Positions 1-5,772 of a DNA stretch of 8,009 bases are shown one piece after another. Position 1 is the stretch's first letter. Each line of letters begins with the position of its first letter. Both the position numbers and the translations under genes were made by a program. Source of the stretch: Bryobacteraceae bacterium (GTDB taxonomy: Bacteria > Acidobacteriota > Terriglobia > Bryobacterales > Bryobacteraceae); assembly GCA_014379815.1 (NCBI GenBank), contig JACMLA010000179.1, positions 1 through 8,009 of the forward strand, in the 5' to 3' direction. Under the pieces are notes generated by a model. It was not told where the DNA came from and made no database searches. It saw nothing but the letters and a program-made list of their open reading frames with translations.

Positions 1-273
1 AAAACCCATTCGAGCAAGCCGCCTGAACTGCGGCAAGATCATCAAATTCGTCGAAACGAGCGGATATAACATCCTTCGCCATGGGAGCAAAAGGTGTAAA
101 TGGGGTCCAGGTGCTAGTCGTTCTCTAGCAACGCGGACCGAGCATGGGTAGCCCGAGCTTATGATGCAGCTGCTGCCAACAATCCACGTTCGCCTCGCCC
201 GATATCTCTTTCACCATGCCCAGCCGTCTGAAAGACTTAGCGCTGGGAATGTTTCGCGCGTGCAAGACTCTGT
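1..273. other. Left-edge region without a confident gene
   Basis: No complete gene is supported here. On the plus strand a frame is open from the window edge to a TAG at 149-151 (49 codons). Its stretch around nt 56-110 reads ETSGYNILRHGSKRCKW, which loosely resembles the N-terminal part of HicA-type mRNA interferases (pattern hydrophobic helix, G-[FWY]-x-x-x-R-x-G-S-x). The usual HicA C-terminal half is absent, so at best this is a degenerate or chance match. On the minus strand a frame is also open from 124 to the edge, with an ATG at 80-82 but no Shine-Dalgarno. Neither frame can be called a gene. Confidence 0.3.
219..247 (-). terminator. Possible weak terminator hairpin after the LolA-like gene
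   Basis: Read on the minus strand, CCCAGC (242-247) and GCTGGG (219-224) form a perfect 6-bp stem. A nested GTCT-TTC-AGAC stem of 4 bp sits inside it at 226-236. It begins 27 nt past the stop codon of the minus-strand gene ending at 274, which is where a terminator is expected. No T-run follows, so intrinsic termination would be inefficient. It could instead be an mRNA 3'-end stabilising fold or chance. Confidence 0.3.
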
Positions 274-1119
274 TTACTTCTTGCGCTTGGGCGCGAGTGG
301 CGGAGCTAATTCCTGCTTGATCTCCTGCGACTTGGCACCCGGGTCGTTAGGGTCCACTTCACCTCCAACGATGATTTTGGACTCTGCACCGAACCTCTTG
401 TAGTCTTCGTACTTGACTGTCTGCTTGATGCGCACGATCGAGTCTTTGAAATACAAAGTGCTGTTTGCGGTCGTGTAGGTGGGGAACCAGTATTTTCCGT
501 CGATCTGTTCGCGGTAGGTCTCGAACTTGGGGAAGCGCTGATCGTTGCCCTTGCGCAACAACCCGGTCGACCGGCCATAGGATTTCACAATCTGCAGGTC
601 GCGGTCGTCGACCCATATTGTGCCGTTGAAGTATCGCTTGCCAGTGACCATCTTTTTCGGCTTGACCGCAAACACGTAACAGGGAATCTCATCTGCGTTC
701 TGGCGGCCCAGATAGCGGATATAGTAATTCTCAATTTCTTCCGAGGTAAGAACAAAAGGCAGAACGTGCCGAAGATCTTCTTCGTCTTCCGGCGACATAA
801 GGATCATTTGCAGTGTGGGAACCGGAGCGTGAACGGGGCGCTCCGAGCGTTTTGCATCGGCATTGAAAACGACTTCGTCTACACGCTCAAATTTGCCGCC
901 CGGAGTACCGGACTGATCGAACTCCAGAATTTTGGCTGTCTGCCGGTACGTATATGCGTCCCGCGCCTTTGCAAAGCCGGATTCATTTTCGGCAAACGTG
1001 CGAATGATCTTGTCGATTTGGTCCGGGCTGGGCTCAACCGTCGCGGCAGCTGGGAGGGACAAGCAGCTCAGTGCCAGTAGCGAAAAGAATGTAAGAGCGG
1101 GACGAGAATCGAATACCAT
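274..1119 (-). CDS. Secreted LolA-like protein (outer membrane lipoprotein-sorting-like), function unassigned
   Basis: A 281-residue exported protein. I chose the ATG at 1117-1119 over an upstream in-frame ATG at 1198-1200 because it has a Shine-Dalgarno (GGGAG, 7-nt spacer) and begins directly with a signal peptide. The signal has a short n-region containing Arg6, a hydrophobic core at residues 7-23 and a likely cleavage site after the Ala-Ala-Ala at 24-26. ALSC at 16-19 loosely fits a lipobox, but the hydrophobic core continues past it, so signal peptidase I looks likelier. The mature part has a helical start (DQIDKIIRTFAENESGF), then alternating beta-type segments with motifs such as YFNGTIWVDDRDLQIVKSYG and WFPTYTTANSTLYF, as seen in LolA/LolB-fold proteins. 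The C-terminus is Lys/Arg-rich (PKRKK). A periplasmic or envelope role is inferred from fold resemblance only; no substrate can be named. It is transcribed away from clpX and probably alone. Confidence 0.72.
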   Translation of the reverse strand: MVFDSRPALTFFSLLALSCLSLPAAATVEPSPDQIDKIIRTFAENESGFAKARDAYTYRQTAKILEFDQSGTPGGKFERVDEVVFNADAKRSERPVHAPVPTLQMILMSPEDEEDLRHVLPFVLTSEEIENYYIRYLGRQNADEIPCYVFAVKPKKMVTGKRYFNGTIWVDDRDLQIVKSYGRSTGLLRKGNDQRFPKFETYREQIDGKYWFPTYTTANSTLYFKDSIVRIKQTVKYEDYKRFGAESKIIVGGEVDPNDPGAKSQEIKQELAPPLAPKRKK

Positions 1120-1126
1120 TGAAGAT

Positions 1127-1131
1127 CTCCC
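1127..1131 (-). promoter_or_regulatory. Shine-Dalgarno fixing the start of the LolA-like gene
   Basis: On the minus strand GGGAG lies 7 nt before the ATG at 1119-1117. This is the evidence for the shorter start. The same bases form one arm of a small hairpin with 1136-1140 (see findings). Confidence 0.6.
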
Positions 1132-1148
1132 TACCAGGGACGGCGGGC

Positions 1149-1162
1149 AACGGCCAGCCGTT
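1149..1162. repeat. 14-bp palindrome in the divergent intergenic region
   Basis: AACGGC-CA-GCCGTT is a perfect 6+6 bp inverted repeat with a 2-bp centre. It lies 30-43 bp upstream of the LolA-like start codon, a usual place for a repressor or activator operator. The short centre favours a protein-binding site over an RNA hairpin. No known operator consensus was recognised. Confidence 0.35.
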
Positions 1163-1227
1163 ACGTCCGCGCACCTCGTTCTATTCCTTTGTTTTATCAC
1201 TTTTCCAGTCTTTCCGGCCGGTCCCTT

Positions 1228-1254
1228 TTGTTGGAGGACAATTCGGGCGATAAT
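1228..1254 (+). promoter_or_regulatory. Candidate sigma70-type promoter for clpX
   Basis: A good -10 box, GATAAT, lies at 1249-1254. The only -35-like hexamer is TTGTTG at 1228-1233, giving a short 15-bp spacer. Transcription would begin near 1261, leaving a leader of about 68 nt before the clpX GTG. No CIRCE-type or HspR-type heat-shock operator is visible. The spacing makes this a tentative call. Confidence 0.3.
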
Positions 1255-1317
1255 AGACTTACGGGGAACGGATCTGCCGGTTGAGAGCAGACCAGTTCCT
1301 GCCTGTTGTCGAGCTGC

Positions 1318-1321
1318 GGAG
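1318..1321 (+). promoter_or_regulatory. Shine-Dalgarno deciding the clpX start
   Basis: GGAG is followed by a 7-nt spacer and the GTG at 1329-1331. This supports that GTG over the in-frame TTG at 1281, which would add 16 residues not seen in ClpX proteins. Confidence 0.75.
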
Positions 1322-1328
1322 ATTATTT

Positions 1329-2600
1329 GTGAAAAGAGCCGGGTCTGACGACTCCCTTCGTTGTTCCTTCTGCCATAAGAGTCAGGACGTAGTTGGCAAG
1401 CTGATCTCCTCGCCGAGCGATTACCCGCGAGCCTATATCTGCGATGAATGCATAGCGGTCTGCAATTCCATTCTTGAAGATGACCGGCAGGATCAACCCT
1501 ACGGTCTCCCCCCTAAACTGCCTAAGCCGCTGGAGCTGAAAGAATACCTCGACCAGTACGTGATTGGTCAGGAAGGAACCAAGAAGAAGCTCGCGGTTGC
1601 TGTTTACAACCACTACAAACGTATCCAGATGAACAAGCAGCGCGGCGGGGACGTCGAGTTGTCAAAATCGAACATCCTTCTGATCGGTCCAACCGGTACG
1701 GGCAAAACGCTTCTCGCGCAGACTCTCGCCCGAATCCTCGACGTTCCATTCGCGATCGTCGACGCGACCACCCTGACCGAAGCCGGATATGTAGGAGAAG
1801 ACGTAGAGAACATCGTTCTCCGCCTGTTGCAGAACGCCGACTGGGACGTACAGCGGTGCCAGCAGGGAATTATCTACATAGATGAGATCGATAAGATCGG
1901 GCGCAAGGATGAGAATCCGTCGATTACGCGGGACGTCTCCGGTGAAGGCGTGCAGCAGGCGCTCTTGAAGATTCTGGAAGGCACGGTTGCTAACGTGCCG
2001 CCGCAGGGTGGGCGGAAGCACCCTCACCAGGAATTTACGCCGGTCGACACGACCAACATTCTGTTCATTTGCGGTGGAGCTTTCGTTGGACTGGACCGGA
2101 TCATCTCCCGAAGAGTCGGAACACGCTCGATGGGCTTCTCGCAGCCAGACGACCACGAAGGTAAGAAGAAAGCCAATCAGCCGCGCCGCACCGATTCCGA
2201 GCTGGTCGGTCTGGTACAGCCTTTCGATTTGATTCGCTACGGGTTCATTCCCGAGTTCATCGGACGGTTGCCGGTGGTAGGCGTGCTGGAAGATCTGGAT
2301 CGCGAGGCTCTCGTGCAGATTCTGACAAAACCTAAAAACTCGATCGTACGTCAATATCAGAAGTTGTTCGAGTTCGAAAATGTTAGACTGAAGTTTACCG
2401 ACGATGCGCTGGACGCAATTGCTTCACTCGCGATGGAGCGTAAGGTCGGTGCGCGGGGTCTCAGAATGATCCTGGAAGACCTGATGCTCGATCTGATGTA
2501 CTATCTTCCTTCGTATAAAAAGGTGCGCGAGTTTCTTGTGACGAAGGAAATGGTGGCTAGTCAGAAGATCAGCCTGACCCTGCTCGAGAAGGCAGGCTAA
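1329..2600 (+). CDS. clpX: ATP-dependent Clp protease ATP-binding subunit ClpX
   Basis: A hexameric AAA+ unfoldase that recognises tagged or damaged proteins, unfolds them and feeds them into the ClpP peptidase in the cytoplasm. From the GTG start it has 423 residues, the usual ClpX length. The N-terminal zinc-binding domain has cysteines 12, 15, 38 and 41 (CSFC...CDEC). The AAA+ core shows Walker A GPTGTGKT (120-127), pore loop GYVG (153-156), Walker B IIYIDEID (181-188), the RKH loop (229-231) and the sensor-2 motif GARGLR. The ClpP-docking loop reads MGF (268-270), where E. coli has IGF. The zinc domain has four extra residues between the cysteine pairs (SDYPRA segment). clpP is not adjacent; upstream is a divergent unrelated gene. 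lon follows after 98 bp and probably has its own promoter. The identification is secure. Confidence 0.98.
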   Translation: MKRAGSDDSLRCSFCHKSQDVVGKLISSPSDYPRAYICDECIAVCNSILEDDRQDQPYGLPPKLPKPLELKEYLDQYVIGQEGTKKKLAVAVYNHYKRIQMNKQRGGDVELSKSNILLIGPTGTGKTLLAQTLARILDVPFAIVDATTLTEAGYVGEDVENIVLRLLQNADWDVQRCQQGIIYIDEIDKIGRKDENPSITRDVSGEGVQQALLKILEGTVANVPPQGGRKHPHQEFTPVDTTNILFICGGAFVGLDRIISRRVGTRSMGFSQPDDHEGKKKANQPRRTDSELVGLVQPFDLIRYGFIPEFIGRLPVVGVLEDLDREALVQILTKPKNSIVRQYQKLFEFENVRLKFTDDALDAIASLAMERKVGARGLRMILEDLMLDLMYYLPSYKKVREFLVTKEMVASQKISLTLLEKAG

Positions 2601-2651
2601 GTTCTCAACGCGCGCTACAATCGTGGCAAACCGGTTGGCTGCTGCCTGCCA

Positions 2652-2680
2652 TTGTCGTTTTCTAACTCCGTTTTCATAAT
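2652..2680 (+). promoter_or_regulatory. Sigma70-like promoter for lon
   Basis: TTGTCG (2652-2657, 4 of 6 matches to TTGACA) and CATAAT (2675-2680, 5 of 6 to TATAAT) are separated by exactly 17 bp. They lie in the clpX-lon gap. The predicted transcription start near 2687 leaves a leader of only about 12 nt before the lon ATG. This suggests that lon can be transcribed independently of clpX. Confidence 0.5.
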
Positions 2681-2698
2681 CACCCGCATCACAGAGAC

Positions 2699-5116
2699 AT
2701 GTTGACTTCCAGAGAAAAGTCCGACACAAGACGGTTACCGATGATGCCCATTCGGGACGTCGTCATTTTTCCGTACATGATGACGCCGTTCGTAGTGGGT
2801 CGCGAGTCGAGTGTACGGGCGCTGGAAGAGGCACTGGCGGGCGAGAAGAAGATTTTTCTCGCAACCCAGCATGACGCTTCTGTGGATGAGCCTCGTCCTG
2901 ACGAAATCTACAGTGTTGGCACGATCGCAAACATCGTTCAGAGCCTGAAGTTGCCCGATGGCAACATCAAGGTTTTGGTCGAAGGAGTCGAGCGCGCCAA
3001 GATTGTTTCTGTCAGTGATGACGAGGGTTTCTTCCGCTCCGTTGTCCGCACGTTCGGCTACAAAGTCGAGAGCGGCACCCAGCTGGATGCCTTGACCAGC
3101 CGCGTCACAAGCCTCTTCGAGCAGTACGTCAAGCTTAGCCAGAATCTGAATTACGAGACCATGATCGCGGCAATCCGGGTGGACGAACCCGGGAAACTCG
3201 CTGACACGGTCGGGGCAAACCTGCAACTCAATATAGAAGAGAAGCAGGAGCTGCTCGAGATTTTCGATCCGGTAGACCGGTTGACCCGCGTTGCGGAGAT
3301 GCTCGACATCGAGATCGAGAAGCTGAACGTGGACCGGTCGATCCAGGGCCGCGTCAAGCGTCAGATGGAGCGCGCCCAGAAAGAGTATTACCTCAACGAG
3401 AAGATCAAGGCAATCCAGAAGGAACTTGGCCGGGGCGAGAAGAGCGAATTCGACGAGCTTCGCAAGAAGATCGAAGCCGCGGGGATGACTAAGGACGCCT
3501 ACGAGAAGTCCATCGCAGAGCTGAAGCGGCTGGAGAACATGCCGCCGATGTCTGCTGAGTCGACGGTCTCCCGGAACTACCTCGACTGGCTTCTCGCGGT
3601 GCCCTGGAAGAAGAAGAGCAAGGAAATCCGCGATCTGCAGTTTGCCCAGCAAGTTCTCGAGAGCGATCACTACGGTCTGGATAAGATCAAGGAACGCATC
3701 CTCGAGTTTCTGGCTGTACGGCGTCTTGTAAAAAATCCAAAAGGCTCGATTCTCTGCTTTGTCGGACCTCCGGGCGTAGGAAAAACGTCGCTTGGAATGT
3801 CGATTGCCAAGGCAACCGGGCGCAAGTTTGTCCGCATGTCACTCGGTGGCGTCCGGGACGAAGCCGAGATCCGGGGACATCGCCGGACCTACATCGGCGC
3901 TCTTCCGGGTCAGCTGATCCAGAAGATGAAGAAAGCGGGTACCAAGAATCCTGTCTTCAAGCTGGACGAAGTCGACAAGATGTCCATGGACTTCCGCGGA
4001 GATCCCTCCGCTGCGCTGCTGGAAGTTCTCGATCCCGAGCAGAACTACATGTTCGTCGATCACTACCTGGACGTCGAATACGATCTCAGCCAGGTCTTCT
4101 TCATCGCGACCGCCAACGTGCTGCACACCATTCCTGCCGCGCTGCAGGACCGCATGGAAGTGATCCGCCTATCGGGATACACCGAGCTCGAAAAGATGGA
4201 GATCGCGAAGCGCTTTCTCGTCAAAAAGCAGATGGAAGGTACCGGGCTCGATCCGAAGAACATCGAGTTCACAGACGACGGACTGCAATCGCTGGTCCAG
4301 TACTACACCCGCGAGGCAGGCGTCCGAAACCTGGAACGCGAGGTGGGAAATGTCTGCCGCAAGATCGCCCGCAAGGTTGTGAACGCGGCCAGCAAAGAAA
4401 CACCCGAACGTCTGGACAAGGTCACGATCACATCCCCGGTCGTGACAGAATTGCTCGGACCCCACAAGTTTCGCGACCTTACGACCGATAACAAAAATGA
4501 AGTCGGCGCGGTGGTTGGTCTGGCCTGGACCGAAGTTGGCGGCCAGATACTGACGACCGAGGCTACAACCATGGAAGGCCGGGGCAAGCTGAGCACGACC
4601 GGAAAGCTTGGGGATGTTATGCAGGAGTCCGCGCATGCCGCAATGAGTTACCTGCGTTCCCGGGCTCACCTGTTTGGGCTGAACCGCGATTTCTACCGGC
4701 ACCTCGACATTCACGTTCACGTTCCTGAAGGGGCAATTCCTAAGGACGGTCCGTCGGCAGGTATCACGATTGCCACCAGCATTGTTAGCGCCCTGACTGG
4801 AATCCCGGTTCGCGGGGATGTTGCGATGACAGGGGAAATCACGCTTCGTGGGCGTGTCCTGCCCATCGGCGGCCTGAAAGAAAAGCTGCTGGCGGCGCAT
4901 CGGCATGGCATCACGGAAGCCGTTATTCCCAGAGACAATGAAAAGGATCTGCCCGATATTCCTGAGAATATCCGGCGGGAAATGAAACTACATTTCGTCG
5001 GAACAATGGACGAAGTGCTGAAAATCGCACTGGAACGGGAACTGGTCGCCCTGCCAATGCCGCCGGCAGTAGAACTGGGATCCCGACCTGCGGCAGAAGA
5101 GAAGTTAACTCACTAA
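2699..5116 (+). CDS. lon: ATP-dependent endopeptidase Lon (LonA type)
   Basis: A cytoplasmic homo-oligomeric AAA+ protease that degrades misfolded and selected regulatory proteins. At 805 residues it matches LonA (E. coli 784). The N-terminal substrate-binding domain begins with [13 protein letters not shown] (13-25). A long helical segment around 215-260 ([20 protein letters not shown]) follows. The ATPase has Walker A GPPGVGKT (356-363), Walker B ending LDEVDK (422-427) and sensor-1 Asn473. The C-terminal protease has the Ser-Lys dyad: Ser686 in KDGPSAG and Lys729 in GGLKEK, 43 residues apart as in E. coli (679/722). Position 421, inside the Walker B strand, is Lys where E. coli has Leu. 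The last 20 or so residues are a variable tail. The ATG at 2699 has only a poor AGAG two bases away; an in-frame ATG at 2741 is possible but would remove residues leading into the N-domain. engB follows after about 70 nt. Confidence 0.98.
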   Translation: MLTSREKSDTRRLPMMPIRDVVIFPYMMTPFVVGRESSVRALEEALAGEKKIFLATQHDASVDEPRPDEIYSVGTIANIVQSLKLPDGNIKVLVEGVERAKIVSVSDDEGFFRSVVRTFGYKVESGTQLDALTSRVTSLFEQYVKLSQNLNYETMIAAIRVDEPGKLADTVGANLQLNIEEKQELLEIFDPVDRLTRVAEMLDIEIEKLNVDRSIQGRVKRQMERAQKEYYLNEKIKAIQKELGRGEKSEFDELRKKIEAAGMTKDAYEKSIAELKRLENMPPMSAESTVSRNYLDWLLAVPWKKKSKEIRDLQFAQQVLESDHYGLDKIKERILEFLAVRRLVKNPKGSILCFVGPPGVGKTSLGMSIAKATGRKFVRMSLGGVRDEAEIRGHRRTYIGALPGQLIQKMKKAGTKNPVFKLDEVDKMSMDFRGDPSAALLEVLDPEQNYMFVDHYLDVEYDLSQVFFIATANVLHTIPAALQDRMEVIRLSGYTELEKMEIAKRFLVKKQMEGTGLDPKNIEFTDDGLQSLVQYYTREAGVRNLEREVGNVCRKIARKVVNAASKETPERLDKVTITSPVVTELLGPHKFRDLTTDNKNEVGAVVGLAWTEVGGQILTTEATTMEGRGKLSTTGKLGDVMQESAHAAMSYLRSRAHLFGLNRDFYRHLDIHVHVPEGAIPKDGPSAGITIATSIVSALTGIPVRGDVAMTGEITLRGRVLPIGGLKEKLLAAHRHGITEAVIPRDNEKDLPDIPENIRREMKLHFVGTMDEVLKIALERELVALPMPPAVELGSRPAAEEKLTH

Positions 5117-5125
5117 GATGAGCCG

Positions 5126-5174
5126 GGATACGGACGAGGCACACCGATGGAAGTTTGCCTCGTTCGTTGTATCC
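5126..5174 (+). other. Strong stem-loop in the lon-engB gap
   Basis: Bases 5130-5141 pair with 5156-5167 in a 12-bp stem with one G-U pair, enclosing a 14-nt loop (5142-5155). After a 3-nt bulge (5168-5170) the stem continues for 4 bp (5126-5129 with 5171-5174). No T-tract follows, so it is not a standard intrinsic terminator. It starts 10 nt after the lon stop and ends 14 nt before the favoured engB ATG. Likely roles are mRNA processing or stability, attenuation, or control of engB translation. A TTG start for engB at 5155 would fall in the loop, which argues against that start. Confidence 0.6.
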
Positions 5175-5187
5175 GGACAAAATGCGT

Positions 5188-5772
5188 ATGAGCTCGACAA
5201 TGACAGCCGAGCACATTCGGAGCGCCGCCAATCCGCAGGACTTCCCTCCTGCGGTGCTTCCCGAAGTGGCTTTTCTCGGTCGTAGTAACGTAGGAAAATC
5301 AAGCTTGCTCAATAGCCTGACGGGCAAGCGAGGTCTGGCATTCACAAGTGCTAAGCCTGGCTGCACTCAGCTAATTAACTTTTATCGTGTAGATGAGAAG
5401 TTGCATCTGGTCGATTTGCCGGGTTATGGGTTTGCCCAGGTGCCCGTGGAAGTGAAAGCCCGCTGGAAGCAACTCATTGATTCCTACCTCTCCGAACGGG
5501 ACACCCTCGAAATGGCCGTCGTTTTGCTGGATGCCCGACGGGGCTGGATGGAGCCAGATCTGGAACTCAAAGAGTGGCTGGAGTTTCGGAACCTTCCGTA
5601 CATCGTAGTAGCCACAAAGATTGACAAGCTGAACAGGAAAGAAACCGACGGACTAGCAGCGCTCGGGGCGAAAGATCCCCAATGTCCGCTGCTTCCGTTC
5701 TCGGCCGTGACAGGCCGGGGAGTGAGGGAAATTTGGCAGGCGATCTCGAAAACAAGGACCCACAGACAGTAA
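5188..5772 (+). CDS. engB: Ribosome biogenesis GTP-binding protein YsxC/EngB
   Basis: A TrmE-Era-EngA-EngB-Septin-like GTPase needed for late assembly of the 50S ribosomal subunit. With the ATG at 5188 it has 194 residues, a normal family length. Visible G motifs are G1 GRSNVGKS (31-38), G2 Thr60 in [11 protein letters not shown]3 DLPG (76-79), G4 TKID (143-146) and G5 SA (172-173). The G2 loop has Cys59 where Arg or Lys is usual (PGRTQ/PGKTQ). The start is uncertain: TTG 5155, ATG 5182, ATG 5188 and ATG 5200 are all in frame. Only 5200 has a GAG at 7-nt spacing, while 5188 gives an N-terminus closest to B. subtilis YsxC. Placement after lon matches the B. subtilis lonA-ysxC order. The 3' end overlaps the likely rho start, suggesting translational coupling. 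Confidence 0.95.
   Translation: MSSTMTAEHIRSAANPQDFPPAVLPEVAFLGRSNVGKSSLLNSLTGKRGLAFTSAKPGCTQLINFYRVDEKLHLVDLPGYGFAQVPVEVKARWKQLIDSYLSERDTLEMAVVLLDARRGWMEPDLELKEWLEFRNLPYIVVATKIDKLNRKETDGLAALGAKDPQCPLLPFSAVTGRGVREIWQAISKTRTHRQ
5724..5727 (+). promoter_or_regulatory. Candidate Shine-Dalgarno for rho inside engB
   Basis: GAGG lies 5 nt before an in-frame TTG at 5733-5735, within the last codons of engB. It is the reason for preferring this start over the ATG at 5682, which has no clear site and would overlap engB by 91 bp. An AAGG 8 nt before the ATG at 5868 is a comparable alternative. Confidence 0.4.

Noticed and set aside
161..403. An 80-codon plus-strand frame at the left
   Set aside because: It overlaps the 3' end of the minus-strand gene, lacks a Shine-Dalgarno and shows no domain.
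1273..1291. TCTGC/GCAGA inverted repeat in the clpX leader
   Set aside because: A 5-bp stem with a 9-nt loop is expected by chance at this length.
932..1348. A 138-codon plus-strand frame across the LolA-like/clpX region
   Set aside because: It overlaps the secreted-protein gene antisense and runs into the clpX start; its sequence is unlike any family I recognise.
1662..2354. A 230-codon minus-strand frame opposite clpX
   Set aside because: It is antisense to conserved ClpX motifs and its translation has no family features.
2735..3670. A 311-codon open frame on the minus strand opposite lon
   Set aside because: It lies wholly antisense to the clear Lon coding sequence, has no recognisable domain, and is the kind of long shadow frame that biased codon use creates.
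4169..4906. A 245-codon minus-strand frame opposite the Lon protease domain
   Set aside because: A shadow of the conserved lon frame, with no ribosome-binding site or domain.
5665..5680. GGGG/CCCC inverted repeat just before ATG 5682
   Set aside because: Only 4 bp, inside the conserved engB coding region; probably chance.
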